From Streptomyces sp. NRRL F-5122 (GTDB lineage: Bacteria > Actinomycetota > Actinomycetes > Streptomycetales > Streptomycetaceae), in NCBI RefSeq assembly GCF_001507435.1, contig NZ_LMWH01000278.1:196342-260341 (forward strand): 64,000 nucleotides of DNA, in the 5' to 3' direction. The position numbers and the translations under genes were made by a program. Positions 17,187 to 27,087 of this stretch are shown one piece after another; positions within the stretch are counted from its first letter, which is position 1; every line of letters begins with the position of its first letter. The notes under the pieces were generated by a model. The model was not told the DNA's origin and did no database searches. It saw only the letters and a list, made by a program, of their open reading frames with translations.

Positions 17187-17768
17187 TCAGCCCGCGGCCA
17201 CGAGGGATGCGACGCCGTGCACCAGGGTGTCGTTCGCCTTCTGCGGATCGCTGAGATAGCCGGCCACCATGGCGCCGTCCCGCAGCGCCACCATGACGTC
17301 CGCCGACCGCACGGCGTCGGCCGCGCCCGTCTGTGCGAAGGCGTCCCGCAGCACTTGATGGAACCAGGAGCGGTGCGTCAGCACCGCCTGATGGATGGCA
17401 CTGTCCTGGTCCGGGTATTCGGCGGCGGCGTTGATGAACGGGCAACCGCGGAAGCCCACACCGCACAGTTCCTCCCCAACGCCCTGGGCGACGGCCTGCA
17501 GGAAGACCGCCGGGTCGTCGATCTCCTTCTGGGCGGCGGCGATGCGGGCGCGGATCTGCTGATCGGTTGCCTCGAGGTAGGCCCGTACGAGATCGTCCTT
17601 GCCCTCGAAGTGCCGGTAGAAGGTCCCCCGGGCGACATCCGCTTCCGCCATGACCCGGTCGACGCCGACGGCCCGGATGCCCTCGGTGTAGAAGAGCCGG
17701 CTCGCGGTGTTCAACAGCCGCTCACGCGCTTCCGAGCGGCGACCCGATGCAGACGTTGGCTTTGACAC
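17187..17768 (-). CDS. TetR/AcrR-family transcriptional repressor
   Basis: Repressor of about 193 residues. The helix-turn-helix spans RLLNTASRLFYTEGIRAVGV ... VARGTFYRHFEGKDDLVRAY. The C-terminal domain has the TetR_C-type GCPFINAAAEYPD segment, common in regulators of reductases and hydrolases. GTG at 17768 is preferred over ATG at 17801: a perfect TATAAT lies only six bases upstream of it, so the transcript is probably leaderless, and the palindrome GGAACGTTCC then falls within the promoter. The matching palindrome AGAACGTTCT before the hydrolase at 15294 suggests that gene is its target, besides itself. Confidence 0.8.
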   Translation of the reverse strand: MSKPTSASGRRSEARERLLNTASRLFYTEGIRAVGVDRVMAEADVARGTFYRHFEGKDDLVRAYLEATDQQIRARIAAAQKEIDDPAVFLQAVAQGVGEELCGVGFRGCPFINAAAEYPDQDSAIHQAVLTHRSWFHQVLRDAFAQTGAADAVRSADVMVALRDGAMVAGYLSDPQKANDTLVHGVASLVAAG

Positions 17769-17774
17769 ATACCC

Positions 17775-17791
17775 ATTATATGGAACGTTCC
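17775..17791 (-). promoter_or_regulatory. TetR promoter with operator, leaderless start
   Basis: On the minus strand this reads GGAACGTTCC (17791-17782), one base, then TATAAT (17780-17775). Six bases separate TATAAT from GTG 17768. A TTGTGT-like -35 lies 15 bases upstream of TATAAT, so the operator fills the spacer. Confidence 0.6.
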
Positions 17792-17915
17792 TTCTACACA
17801 ATCCCGGCGGTATGTGCGCGCATCCGGGACGGCGACTTCGGGTATGTGCGTGCCCGCTGAGCGGGGCGCCACCCCGTAATCGACTCAGTCGCCCCCTGTA
17901 AAAGGCCTCCTGACA

Positions 17916-19832
17916 TCAACAGGCCCGATCCTCGCGCAACGACGTCGCCCTTCTGAACCCCGCACTCCTCAGCACGGGCACGGCCTCCAGGACCAGCACG
18001 GCCAGATCGTCGCCCAGGGGCTCGGTGCTGAAGTCGTGCGCGGCCTGCCTGACCCGTTCCGCCACCGCCTTCGCGCCCAGTCCCATGCATCCCCGCAGGA
18101 CCTCCGCCAGGCCGTCGTTGTCGTCCAGCTGCCGTGATCCCCTGCGGCGTTCGGTGACTCCGTCGGTCACGCACAGCAGCGTCTCGCCCGGTGCGAAGGT
18201 GAAGGTGTTGGCGCGGAACTCCGCGTGCTCATCGACGCCGAGCAGCATCTGCGGGTTCGTGGCCGGTGTGACCGAGCCGTCGGTCGCCAGCCGCAGCGGG
18301 GGCGGGTGCCCGGCGCTCGCTATCGTGCAGCGCGCGCCACCTGCGGCCAGATCGGGTTCCAGCTCCCCGTACAGGAGGCTCAGGAACCGTGATCCCTCCC
18401 GCTCGCCGCGATACGTCACGGCTTCGGCGGCCTCCTCTGCCATGGCCAGGTTCAGCCGGTTCAGCAAGGACTCGATGCCGTGGCCCTCGCGCGCCAGCAG
18501 TCGTACGAGGTGCCGTGCCAGGCCGGTGACCGACATCGCTTCCAGGTCGTGGCCGCACACGTCGCCGAGCAGGAAGCACCACCGCCGCTCTCCCAGCGGG
18601 AACAGGTCGTAGAAGTCACCGCCCACGGTCTGCCCCTCGCCCCAGGGCTCGTAGACGAGCGCCGTGTCCACGCCCGGAATCGGGGCGAGGCAGGTGGGGA
18701 GCTGACCGCGCTGGAGGGTCCGGCTGATGCTCGCCTGCCGGGTGTAGTGGCGCGCCGTGACGACCGCCTGGGCGACGCGCCGGGCCACGTCCTCGACGAG
18801 TCGTACGACGGCGTCGGTCATCCGGGTCCGACCTGCCCGGCCGATCAGCAGAGCGCCCTGGCAGCGCCCTCCCACCACCAGTGGAAACGCCAAAGCCGAA
18901 CCGGCCGCGTTCTCGGTGCCCAGACAGTCGGGCCACGGCCATGGGACACCGGTGGTGCTCAGCCGGATGGGCGGGCGTTCCTTCTCCAGCGACCGGCGCA
19001 GCTCGCGGATCCGGCGTTCGTCCGAGTGCCAGACATGGGACATCCGAATGTCGTCGGTCTCCGTGGTCAGCCAGACAGCGCACCAGTCGGCAAGCCGGGG
19101 GACCAGCAATTGCCCGGCGAGCGCGGCGACCATGTCCTCGTCCAACTGCCCGGCCAGAAGTTCTCCGGCCTCGGCGAGGAACGACTGGCCCTCGCGCTCT
19201 GCCCAGTCGGTGCTGCGGGCCCGGCGGTCGGGGGGCGGTCCGGCCGAAAGGGGCTCGAAGGCCGACGGCTCGCGCCGGACGGCCTCGGTGAGGGACTCGA
19301 TGTCCGTCTGACCCATGGTGGCGAGCGGGCTCGCCAGGGCGCACTCCAGACGGAACCAGGCGGCCTTCCCCGAGCACCGGTATGTCACGCCCCACGACTC
19401 GGCGAGCGATCGCACGAGCTGCCGGCCATAGCCTCGTACGTGGCTTTGCACGCTCATTCCTTCGCCAGAGGAGGCGGAGGCCGGGTCGCCGGGGGGAGCA
19501 GAGGGGTCGTGCTCCAGCACTTCGACCACAAGGCCCACACGCCCGGTGGCGCCCTCGGAGAAGTCGGCCAGGGAGCAGTGGCCCGCTTCCAGGCGGCATG
19601 CCACCTCGACCTCGTAACCCGTGTGCGTAACGGCGCTGGTCACCAGTTCGTCGGCGAGCAGGACGGCGTCATCCACCAGCCGGTCGTTGACGGTCGGCGC
19701 CCCGGGGAACTGCAGAGCGGTCCGCTCGGCGAGTACGGCGCGCACAAATTTGCGTGCTGCCGAGGCCGCTAGCTCGTTGGCAGGAATGCGCATCCGTGCG
19801 ACGGCCAGACGTGGATCAGGGGACGACCTCAC
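17916..19832 (-). CDS. SpoIIE-type PP2C phosphatase with anti-sigma-like ATPase and GAF domains
   Basis: Cytosolic regulator of 638 residues. An RsbW-like HATPase domain occupies roughly residues 10-165 (DDAVLLADELVTSAVTH is the N-box; VRGYGRQLV the G region). A GAF-like sensor domain lies around 215-370 and a PP2C/SpoIIE phosphatase from about 395 to 625, with metal sites GGDFYDLF, LLGDVCGHD, TIASAGHPPP, CVTDGVTERR and GDDLAVLVLE all intact. Such proteins control anti-sigma antagonists by opposed kinase and phosphatase activity. GTG at 19832 has GGAG six bases upstream; ATG at 19793 is an alternative. It is divergent, with an 89-bp shared promoter region, from the hybrid kinase gene, suggesting one signalling unit. 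Confidence 0.85.
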   Translation of the reverse strand: MRSSPDPRLAVARMRIPANELAASAARKFVRAVLAERTALQFPGAPTVNDRLVDDAVLLADELVTSAVTHTGYEVEVACRLEAGHCSLADFSEGATGRVGLVVEVLEHDPSAPPGDPASASSGEGMSVQSHVRGYGRQLVRSLAESWGVTYRCSGKAAWFRLECALASPLATMGQTDIESLTEAVRREPSAFEPLSAGPPPDRRARSTDWAEREGQSFLAEAGELLAGQLDEDMVAALAGQLLVPRLADWCAVWLTTETDDIRMSHVWHSDERRIRELRRSLEKERPPIRLSTTGVPWPWPDCLGTENAAGSALAFPLVVGGRCQGALLIGRAGRTRMTDAVVRLVEDVARRVAQAVVTARHYTRQASISRTLQRGQLPTCLAPIPGVDTALVYEPWGEGQTVGGDFYDLFPLGERRWCFLLGDVCGHDLEAMSVTGLARHLVRLLAREGHGIESLLNRLNLAMAEEAAEAVTYRGEREGSRFLSLLYGELEPDLAAGGARCTIASAGHPPPLRLATDGSVTPATNPQMLLGVDEHAEFRANTFTFAPGETLLCVTDGVTERRRGSRQLDDNDGLAEVLRGCMGLGAKAVAERVRQAAHDFSTEPLGDDLAVLVLEAVPVLRSAGFRRATSLREDRAC

Positions 19833-19921
19833 TGGCGACTCCAGATCAAGCTCGCTATCGAGGCATATAAGACGAATGTAGTCTAAACGGGAGGTAATCG
19901 TCTGCCTGGAAGTGGGTTGCC

Positions 19922-22900
19922 ATGGAATCTGCCACCCACCCTGATCTCGCTCATCTTGGGCCCGAGCTCCGGGAGCAGCCCACTGAGACCAAACCCGAGG
20001 CCGCACCGCCCGCCCCCGCTCGGGACGGCGAGTGGATACGCGTAGCCGAATTGCGCCCGCTGCTCGCAGCCATGAATTCCCTGTGTGACGGCGATTTCAC
20101 CGTCCGTGCCGGGAAACTCCCTGAGGGGGTCCTCGCCGAAATGGCGGGGGTGTTCAACCAGATCGTCACGCGAAATGCCCACCTGGCCTCGGAGCTGGAC
20201 AGGGTGCGCCGGGAAGTGGTCCGGCAGGGACGGCTCGATGAGCGCCTGGCGGCCAGTCCCGGGCAGGGAGGGTGGACCGCGAGTGTGGAGGCGGCCAACA
20301 CTCTGCTGGAAGCACTGGCTGTCCCGGTCGTCAATGCCACCCGCGTACTCAATGCCGTGGCGGACGGCGATCTGACCCAGCGGGCCGAATTGCACGACGG
20401 CAAGCGCCAGCTCCGCGGTGATCTACGGCGCCTGGGACGTGGGGCGAACCGCATGGTGGAGCAGCTGTCGCTGTTCACCGGCGAGCTGAACCGCGTCGCC
20501 CGGGAAGGCATCGAGGGCCGCCTCGGCGGGCGTGCCACGGTGCAGGGGCTGGCCGGCGACTGGCGCTATGTGACCGAGGCCGTCAACACCATGGGCTCCC
20601 GGCTGACCGCGCAGGTGCGCGACATCGCGATGGTGACCACTGCGGTCGCTCGCGGCGATCTGACGCGACAGGTCACCGTCGAGGCGGGTGGCGAGCTGCT
20701 GGAGCTGAAGCTCACCGTGAACACGATGGTCGACCAGTTGCGTGCGTTCGCGGACGAAGTGACGAGGGTGTCCCGCGAGGTCGGCACGGAAGGCCAGCTC
20801 GGCGGACGGGCGCAGGTACCGGGGGTATCCGGGGTCTGGAAGGACCTCACCGACAACGTCAACTTCATGGCCTCGAACCTGACCTCGCAGGTCCGCAACA
20901 TCGCCCAGGTCACCACGGCGGTCGCCAACGGCGACCTCAGCCAGAAGATCACGGTGGATGCCCGGGGCGAGATCCTTCAGCTCAAGAGCACCGTGAACAC
21001 GATGGTCGACCAGCTCTCCGCGTTCGCCGACGAGGTGACCCGGGTCGCCCGCGAGGTCGGCACCGAGGGACGGCTCGGCGGCCGGGCCCAGGTCCGGGGC
21101 GTGTCGGGGGTGTGGAAGGACCTGACGGAGAACGTCAACTTCATGGCGGACAACCTGACCTCGCAGGTCCGCAACATCGCCCAAGTCGCCACCGCCGTCG
21201 CCCAGGGCGACCTCGGCAAGACGATCACGGTCGAGGCGAAGGGCGAGATCCTGGAGCTGAAGTCGACCATCAACACGATGGTCGACCAGCTCTCCGCGTT
21301 CGCCGACGAGGTGACCCGGGTCGCCCGCGAGGTCGGCACCGAGGGCAACCTGGGCGGGCAGGCCCAGGTGCGCGGTGTCTCGGGCGTGTGGAAGGAGTTG
21401 ACGGACAACGTCAACTTCATGGCGTCGAACCTGACCTCGCAGGTCCGCAACATCGCCCAGGTGACCACATCGGTCGCAAACGGCGACCTCTCCAAGAAGA
21501 TCACCGTCGACGCCCGCGGTGAGATCCTCGAGCTCAAGGACACCGTCAACACCATGGTGGAACAGCTGCGGGCCTTCGCAGACGAGGTCACCCGCGTGGC
21601 CCGCGAGGTCGGAACCGAGGGGCGGCTGGGCGGCCGTGCGCAGGTGCGCGGCGTCAGCGGGGTCTGGAAGGACCTCACCGACAACGTCAACTACATGGCG
21701 GACAACCTCACTTCCCAGGTCCGCAACATCGCCCAGGTCGCCACCGCCGTCGCCCAGGGCGACCTGTCGAAGAAGATCGACGTGGACGCCCGCGGAGAGA
21801 TCCTGGAGCTGAAGACCACCATCAACACGATGGTCGACACCCTCTCGTCCTTCTCCTCCGAGGTCACCCGCGTGGCCCGCGAGGTCGGCAGCGAAGGCCA
21901 GCTCGGCGGCCAGGCACGCGTCGAGGGCGTCTACGGCACCTGGAAGCGCCTGACGACCAACGTCAACGAACTGGCCCTCAACCTCACGACCCAGGTCCGC
22001 GCGATCGCCGAGGTCGCCTCCGCGGTCACCCAGGGCGACATGTCCCGCTCGATCACGGTCGAGGCACAGGGCGAGGTCGCCGAACTGAAGAACAACATCA
22101 ACCTCATGGTCTCCAACCTCCGCGAGACCACCCGGGCCAAGGACTGGCTGGAGTCGAACCTCACCCGTATGGCCGCGCTGATGCAGGGCCACCGCGACCT
22201 GGTGGAGGTCGCCGACCTGATCCTGCGGGAGCTGACCCCACTGGTGAACGCGCAGTACGGCGCGTTCTTCCTCTCCGAGGCAGGTGCACCTCCCGGGGAG
22301 GGCCTGCAGTTCATCGCCGGGTACGGCACCGACCAGCCCGGCGGAGGCAGTCCACTGCCCGGCACCGGCACCCCGGGGCGCGGACTGATCGCTCAGGCTG
22401 CGCAGGAGCAGCAGCGCATCTCCATCACGGACGTGCCCCCCGACTACATCACCATCAACTCCGGACTGGGCACGGCCCGTCCGGCCAGCATCGTCATCAT
22501 CCCCATCCTGTTCGAGGACCAGGTGCTCGGAGTGATCGAGCTGGCTTCACTCAGCAAGTTCAGCGATGTGCACCTGGCCTTCATCGACCAGTTCGCCAAC
22601 ACGATCGGCGTGTCGATCAACACGATCATCGCCAACTCCCGTACGGAGTCACTGCTGTCGGAGTCCCAACGGCTCACCTCCGAGTTGCGTGAACGGTCGG
22701 ACGAGCTCCAGCGCTCCAACGCGGAGCTGGAGGAGAAGGCCGCACTGCTCGCCACCGCCTCGCAGTACAAGTCCGAGTTCCTCGCGAACATGTCCCATGA
22801 GCTGCGTACGCCGCTCAACTCGCTGCTGATCCTGGCCAGGCTGCTCGCCGACAACCCGGACGGGCATCTCAACGACCAGGAAGTGCAGTTCGCGACCACC

Positions 22901-24241
22901 ATCCACCGCTCGGGCTCGGACCTGCTCCAGCTGATCAGCGACATCCTCGACCTGTCGAAGATCGAGGCCGGACGCATGGATGTACGTCCCAAGACACTGC
23001 CACTGATCAAGTTGCTCGACTACGTTCATGCCACCTTCCGGCCGATGACCATCGACCGCGGTCTGGGCTTCGAGATCGGGGTCGGCGAGGACGTGCCGGC
23101 CGAGTTGTACTCCGACGAGCAGAGGCTGCAGCAGATCCTGCGCAACCTGCTGTCCAACGCGGTGAAGTTCACTCACTCGGGCAGTGTGGAGCTTCGTGTC
23201 ACCCGGGTGCCGACCGAGCAGTTCAGCGAGGAGACCCTCAGGGACGCGGAAGCCGTCGTCGCGTTCTCCGTGAAGGACACCGGGATCGGCATCGCGCCCG
23301 AGAAGCTTCCGATCATCTTCGAAGCGTTCCAGCAGTCCGAGGGCACCACCAACCGCAAGTACGGCGGCACCGGACTGGGCCTGTCGATCAGCCGGGAGAT
23401 CGCCGGGATGCTCGGCGGCAAGATCGTCGCCGAGAGCGAGCCGGGCGCGGGCTCCCGATTCACCCTGTACGTCCCCTCGCACTACCCCGGCGCCGCCGCC
23501 ACGCAGGCCCTGACGGAACTGCGTGCTGCCGGCGTCACGCCGGTGCTCCCCGCAGAAGCCCGGGCAGAAGCGGCGGTCACCGACGACGACACATCGACCG
23601 AGAAGGCCCTCGATCGTGCGGAGGACATCGACGCCGGTTTGCCGGTTCCGGAGCCCCTCGCAGAAGACCTGGCGGGATTGGGCGTCACCGCAGCCCTCGA
23701 CGGACGCGAGGACTCCTGGCCCAAGACGAACCGGCTCAAGGAATGGCTCAGCGGACGCCCGGGCCGCGTCCTCGGGGGTCGTCACATCCTCATCGTCGAC
23801 GACGACATCCGCAACGTCTTCGCCCTGACCCATGTGCTGGGACGGGTCGGCATCACCGTGAAGTACGCGGAGAACGGCCGGGAAGGCCTCGAGGTCCTGG
23901 AAAGGTCTCCTGAGGTGTCCCTGGTCCTCATGGACATCATGATGCCCGAGATGGATGGATACGAGACCATCCATTGCATCAGGAACACGCCACGTCTCTC
24001 CCATCTGCCGATCATCGCGATCACCGCCAAGGCGATGCCCGGAGACCGTGACAAGGCGATCAACAGCGGTGCCGACGACTACGTAACCAAGCCGGTGAAC
24101 GTCGACCGCCTGCTGTCCGTCATCTGTGATCTGTTCGACCCGCAGGACGACGCCCCGCAGTCGGCGCGGGATCCCGGTGCCGACGATGAACCGGAGGCCA
24201 CGGACGACCGTACCGACGACCCACCGAGGGACGCATCATGA
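19922..24241 (+). CDS. Poly-HAMP hybrid histidine kinase with GAF and receiver domains
   Basis: Soluble hybrid sensor kinase of 1439 residues with no membrane segment. Order: two divergent HAMP-like units (about 35-200), six near-identical 92-residue HAMP modules (about 202-753), GAF (about 770-905), coiled coil, HisKA with [10 protein letters not shown] (His959), HATPase with [15 protein letters not shown] and GGTGLGLS, a linker, and a C-terminal receiver with [12 protein letters not shown] (Asp1338) and KP near its end. The plan is that of fungal group III osmosensing kinases (Nik1/Os-1) and related actinobacterial proteins, in which HAMP stacks relay signals. The start codon overlaps no other frame; the stop overlaps the next gene by ATGA. 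The signal is unknown. Confidence 0.9.
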   Translation: MESATHPDLAHLGPELREQPTETKPEAAPPAPARDGEWIRVAELRPLLAAMNSLCDGDFTVRAGKLPEGVLAEMAGVFNQIVTRNAHLASELDRVRREVVRQGRLDERLAASPGQGGWTASVEAANTLLEALAVPVVNATRVLNAVADGDLTQRAELHDGKRQLRGDLRRLGRGANRMVEQLSLFTGELNRVAREGIEGRLGGRATVQGLAGDWRYVTEAVNTMGSRLTAQVRDIAMVTTAVARGDLTRQVTVEAGGELLELKLTVNTMVDQLRAFADEVTRVSREVGTEGQLGGRAQVPGVSGVWKDLTDNVNFMASNLTSQVRNIAQVTTAVANGDLSQKITVDARGEILQLKSTVNTMVDQLSAFADEVTRVAREVGTEGRLGGRAQVRGVSGVWKDLTENVNFMADNLTSQVRNIAQVATAVAQGDLGKTITVEAKGEILELKSTINTMVDQLSAFADEVTRVAREVGTEGNLGGQAQVRGVSGVWKELTDNVNFMASNLTSQVRNIAQVTTSVANGDLSKKITVDARGEILELKDTVNTMVEQLRAFADEVTRVAREVGTEGRLGGRAQVRGVSGVWKDLTDNVNYMADNLTSQVRNIAQVATAVAQGDLSKKIDVDARGEILELKTTINTMVDTLSSFSSEVTRVAREVGSEGQLGGQARVEGVYGTWKRLTTNVNELALNLTTQVRAIAEVASAVTQGDMSRSITVEAQGEVAELKNNINLMVSNLRETTRAKDWLESNLTRMAALMQGHRDLVEVADLILRELTPLVNAQYGAFFLSEAGAPPGEGLQFIAGYGTDQPGGGSPLPGTGTPGRGLIAQAAQEQQRISITDVPPDYITINSGLGTARPASIVIIPILFEDQVLGVIELASLSKFSDVHLAFIDQFANTIGVSINTIIANSRTESLLSESQRLTSELRERSDELQRSNAELEEKAALLATASQYKSEFLANMSHELRTPLNSLLILARLLADNPDGHLNDQEVQFATTIHRSGSDLLQLISDILDLSKIEAGRMDVRPKTLPLIKLLDYVHATFRPMTIDRGLGFEIGVGEDVPAELYSDEQRLQQILRNLLSNAVKFTHSGSVELRVTRVPTEQFSEETLRDAEAVVAFSVKDTGIGIAPEKLPIIFEAFQQSEGTTNRKYGGTGLGLSISREIAGMLGGKIVAESEPGAGSRFTLYVPSHYPGAAATQALTELRAAGVTPVLPAEARAEAAVTDDDTSTEKALDRAEDIDAGLPVPEPLAEDLAGLGVTAALDGREDSWPKTNRLKEWLSGRPGRVLGGRHILIVDDDIRNVFALTHVLGRVGITVKYAENGREGLEVLERSPEVSLVLMDIMMPEMDGYETIHCIRNTPRLSHLPIIAITAKAMPGDRDKAINSGADDYVTKPVNVDRLLSVICDLFDPQDDAPQSARDPGADDEPEATDDRTDDPPRDAS
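20525..22180 (+). repeat. Six tandem 276-bp HAMP repeats inside the kinase gene
   Basis: Unit starts at 20525, 20801, 21077, 21353, 21629 and 21905, exactly 276 bases (92 codons) apart. Each begins GG(R/Q)A.V.GV.G.WK and contains [12 protein letters not shown] at its end. Units 2-5 are the most alike. The last unit diverges into the coiled coil before GAF. Copy number could change by recombination without loss of frame. Confidence 0.9.
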
Positions 24242-24825
24242 GCATCAATCCGGCCGACCAGTGCAGCATCCTCATCGTGGACGACATGGAGGAGAACCTC
24301 GTCGCGTTCGAGGCCGTACTCGGCCCTCTGCACCAGCGCCTCGTGCGCGCACGGTCGGGTGAGCAAGCACTCAAGGCCATGCTGCGCCAGGAGTTCGCGG
24401 TGGTTCTCCTGGACGTCCGGATGCCCGACATGGACGGCTTCGAGACGGCTGCCAACATCAAGCGTCTCGACCAGACCAAGGACGTGCCCATCATCCTGGT
24501 GACCGGAACCGAGGCTGGTACGGACTACGCCTACCGGGGATACGCCATCGGCGCCGCCGACTTCATCACCAAGCCCATCGACCCCTGGGTACTGCGCACC
24601 AAGATCAGCGTTTTTCTCGATCTGCACCGCAAGAACCGCCAGTTGGCCCTGCGCGCAGTGGCGGCCGACACCGATCGACTCACGGACATCACCGAGCGAC
24701 TGACCCAGATCGAACTGCTGCTGCGCAACCGGACGGAAGCCGACACCGACGGCCTCGCCGACCGCATCGGGGAACTGGAGCGAACGGTGGGGGGCCTCCT
24801 GCCCGGCCCCGTGGAAACCGAGTAG
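24238..24825 (+). CDS. Response regulator, receiver domain with C-terminal coiled coil
   Basis: Receiver protein of 195 residues. The REC domain (about residues 8-125) shows ILIVDDMEENL, the phosphoacceptor in VVLLDVRMPDMDGFE (Asp59), LVTG (Thr) and KPIDPWVLRTKI (Lys). After it comes only a helical tail (LTDITERLTQIELLLRNRTE), with no DNA-binding or enzymatic domain, so it probably works by protein contact. Its ATG overlaps the kinase stop (ATGA), so the two are translationally coupled and it is the likely phosphotransfer partner or phosphate sink of the kinase. Confidence 0.88.
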   Translation: MSINPADQCSILIVDDMEENLVAFEAVLGPLHQRLVRARSGEQALKAMLRQEFAVVLLDVRMPDMDGFETAANIKRLDQTKDVPIILVTGTEAGTDYAYRGYAIGAADFITKPIDPWVLRTKISVFLDLHRKNRQLALRAVAADTDRLTDITERLTQIELLLRNRTEADTDGLADRIGELERTVGGLLPGPVETE

Positions 24826-24983
24826 GCCCACCCGGTCGGCTCGGGAGACCGCCTGCCTGTAACCGGCCCCGGGCGTCCGGAAGCCTCCACCGTCTGCCGT
24901 GCCGCTGCCGCAACCGCAAGCGATCAAGGGCGAACTTGGCGTTGCCCCCTGGCGGGCGCGCGGCCGGGTCCACGTGTCCGATG

Positions 24984-25577
24984 TCAGCTACGGGCCCGAA
25001 GCGGGCGTTCGGCCTCGGAATCGCTGCCCCCTTCGCCCGCCAGGATCGCGCTCACGACGACCTCGAAGAGGTGATCGGCGCGCGGTGCCAGCGAGGGTTG
25101 ATCGCCGAGCCAAGCAAGCATGGCCACCAGCGCAAACAGATCGGCGCCATCGATGTCGCTCCGCGCCATGCCCGCGGCCTGGGCGCGGGTGAGCAGCCGC
25201 GCACCGGCTGCGCGCAGGGTGACGCACGAAGCGTGGAGCGCGGATTCGGTGTCCTCGATGGCGGCTGCCATCAACACGGTCACGCCACGGTACTCGGTTG
25301 TCCACGCCACGCAGTCGCGCAACCACGTAACGAGAGCAAACTCGGGCGAGCCCGATGTCTCGAGCGCGCTCGCCTGTGCCGTCAGGTCGTCGAAGCTCGT
25401 GCGGAGCAGGGCGTCGAGCAGTGCCTCGCGTGTCGGGAAGTGACGCAGCAGGGTCGCAAGCCCGACGTCGGCCCGGCGCGCGATGTCGCGCAGTGACACG
25501 TCCACCCCTTGCTCGGTGATGGCGGTGTCCGCTACAGCGAGCAGGTGGTCGCGGTTCTTCCTGGCGTCGGCCCTCAT
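24984..25577 (-). CDS. TetR-family repressor divergent from an oxidoreductase
   Basis: Repressor of 197 residues. The helix-turn-helix covers VDVSLRDIARRADVGLATLL-RHFPTREALLDAL. The C-terminal domain, with LVTWLRDCVAWTTEYRGV and a late LFALVAMLAWLGDQPSLAPR, is of the SbtR-like type often divergent from quinone or NADPH oxidoreductases. The ATG at 25577 begins MRADARKNRDHLL, the usual family opening. Three regularly spaced operator-like repeats fill the gap to the oxidoreductase at 25689, so it probably represses both genes until an electrophile or quinone binds. This ligand is inferred. Confidence 0.85.
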   Translation of the reverse strand: MRADARKNRDHLLAVADTAITEQGVDVSLRDIARRADVGLATLLRHFPTREALLDALLRTSFDDLTAQASALETSGSPEFALVTWLRDCVAWTTEYRGVTVLMAAAIEDTESALHASCVTLRAAGARLLTRAQAAGMARSDIDGADLFALVAMLAWLGDQPSLAPRADHLFEVVVSAILAGEGGSDSEAERPLRARS

Positions 25578-25596
25578 GTGTCCCTCTTGACTATCC

Positions 25597-25652
25597 GGAT
25601 CAGTGGTCCATATATTCGGATCAGTGGTCCATTTATGTGGATCGCTGGTCCA
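25597..25652. promoter_or_regulatory. Triple TetR operator, 21-bp period
   Basis: Three copies of GGATC(A/G)(G/C)TGGTCCA start at 25597, 25618 and 25639, exactly two DNA turns apart. Each is an imperfect palindrome (GGATCA-G-TGGTCC). The spacers are AT-rich (TATATT, TTTATG) and may serve as -10 elements. Confidence 0.75.
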
Positions 25653-25688
25653 GATCAGCGTATCCCGCAGCGCGGGCAGGAGAAAACG

Positions 25689-26699
25689 ATGCCGACACAC
25701 ACGATGAGGGCAGTCCGGATCCATGCACACGGCGGCCCTGAGGTTCTGCGCTACGACGAGGTGCCGATTCCCGAGCCGGGGCCGGGCGAGGTACTTGTCC
25801 GCGTACACGCGGTCGGCATCAATCCCCCGGACTGGTACCTGCGCGACGGGCTGACCAACATACCTCCGGAGACGAGGCCGAACTTCCACTTGCCCGTGAT
25901 CCCGGGGACGGATGTGTCAGGGGTCGTCGACGCCGTCGCCGCGGATGTGGAGGGCTTCTCCGTCGGTGACGAGGTCTTCGGTCTCCTTCGCTTTCCCAGC
26001 TTCGACGGCAGCGCATACGCCGAGTACGTGGCCGCGCCCGCGTCGGACCTCGCACACAAGCCGGCCGGCATCGATCACGTACACGCCGCCGGGGCACCCA
26101 TGGCCCTGCTGACGGCGTGGCAGTTCCTGATCGAACTCGGACACGATCACCCGTCGCCGTTCCAGGCGTCGCAGCATCGTCCGGTGGCCCTCGCCGCGGA
26201 CACGACGGTGCTCGTCAACGGCGCCGCGGGCGGCGTGGGGCACTTCGCGGTGCAGCTGGCGAAGTGGAAGGACGCGCATGTCATCGCGGTGGCATCGGGC
26301 GCGCACGAGTCGTTCCTGCACGAGCTGGGCGCCGACGAGTTCGTCGACTACACCAAGGTTCGTCCCGAGGAAGTCGTACACAACATCGATCTTGTTCTCG
26401 ACGCCGTCGGTGGCCGCGACAGCAAACACTTCCTGCGCACACTCAAGCGCGGCGGCGCCCTGTTCCCCGTCTTCTTCGGCGAATACGACGACGAAGAGAT
26501 CGCGAAGCTGGGCGTCACGGTCTCGGGCACTCAGGTCCGCTCGAACGGCGCGCAGCTTGCCGAACTGGGACGCCTGCTCGACGCAGGCACGGTGCACGTC
26601 GCGATCGACAGCACGTTTGCGCTGGCGGACGCCCGGGCGGCGCACGAACGCGCCGCCCAAGGACATATCCAAGGCAAGATCGTGCTCACGGTCGCATAG
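25689..26699 (+). CDS. NADP-dependent zinc-less alcohol dehydrogenase/quinone oxidoreductase
   Basis: Medium-chain reductase of 336 residues. The N-terminal GroES-like domain contains GPGEVLVRVHAVGINPPDWY and PGTDVSGVV. The nucleotide-binding domain has VLVNGAAGGVGHFAVQLAKW (the AAGGVG motif of quinone oxidoreductases) and the family ending GKIVLTVA. No zinc ligands are seen. An insertion after LTAWQFLIELG (about residues 158-175, rich in His and Ser) is longer than usual. It would reduce a quinone or enone with NADPH in the cytosol, consistent with detoxification. The ATG has GGAGAAAA upstream. It is divergent from the TetR gene and shares its triple operator. Confidence 0.85.
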   Translation: MPTHTMRAVRIHAHGGPEVLRYDEVPIPEPGPGEVLVRVHAVGINPPDWYLRDGLTNIPPETRPNFHLPVIPGTDVSGVVDAVAADVEGFSVGDEVFGLLRFPSFDGSAYAEYVAAPASDLAHKPAGIDHVHAAGAPMALLTAWQFLIELGHDHPSPFQASQHRPVALAADTTVLVNGAAGGVGHFAVQLAKWKDAHVIAVASGAHESFLHELGADEFVDYTKVRPEEVVHNIDLVLDAVGGRDSKHFLRTLKRGGALFPVFFGEYDDEEIAKLGVTVSGTQVRSNGAQLAELGRLLDAGTVHVAIDSTFALADARAAHERAAQGHIQGKIVLTVA

Positions 26700-27087
26700 G
26701 GACGACCCGTGTCATCGATGCGTCCGGCACTCGTCCCGGGGCACTTGCAGCTGCGGAGACGCCGACGCGGAGACCTTGGGGCGCGTCTCCGGGCCAGTGA
26801 CCGCGATGCTGGTAGCGAAGAACCGAGCAGGCCGTTCTGTCGATTCGGTTCGGCTCGCCGCCGGAAATCGCCGAGAGGGTCGCAATCCTGGCGCCCGACG
26901 GCGCCCCGTCCATCACCGGCCACCACACCACCGTCGCCGGCGGCAGCCCTACGGCGTTCTGACGGTCAAGCGGCCGATCGCAGACCCGCACGCCGCACGC
27001 TCCGCCCTCTCATCGCACGCCACGCGGCCGCTTTTGCTGACTGCGCCACATCCTTCACCCGACAACCGAGCACGTGCGAGGTTTGAC
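26700..27087. other. Intergenic region, 388 bases
   Basis: No gene supported. Open frames here lack ribosome-binding sites and family-like motifs. Confidence 0.35.

Noticed and set aside
20525..22180. Regular repeats that could suggest a CRISPR array
   Set aside because: The unit is 276 bases, continuous and coding for HAMP domains; no short repeat-spacer pattern.
20423..22192. A 589-codon minus-strand open frame opposite the HAMP repeats
   Set aside because: It mirrors the repeat period of the sense gene and has no domain of its own; an antisense shadow of GC-rich coding DNA.
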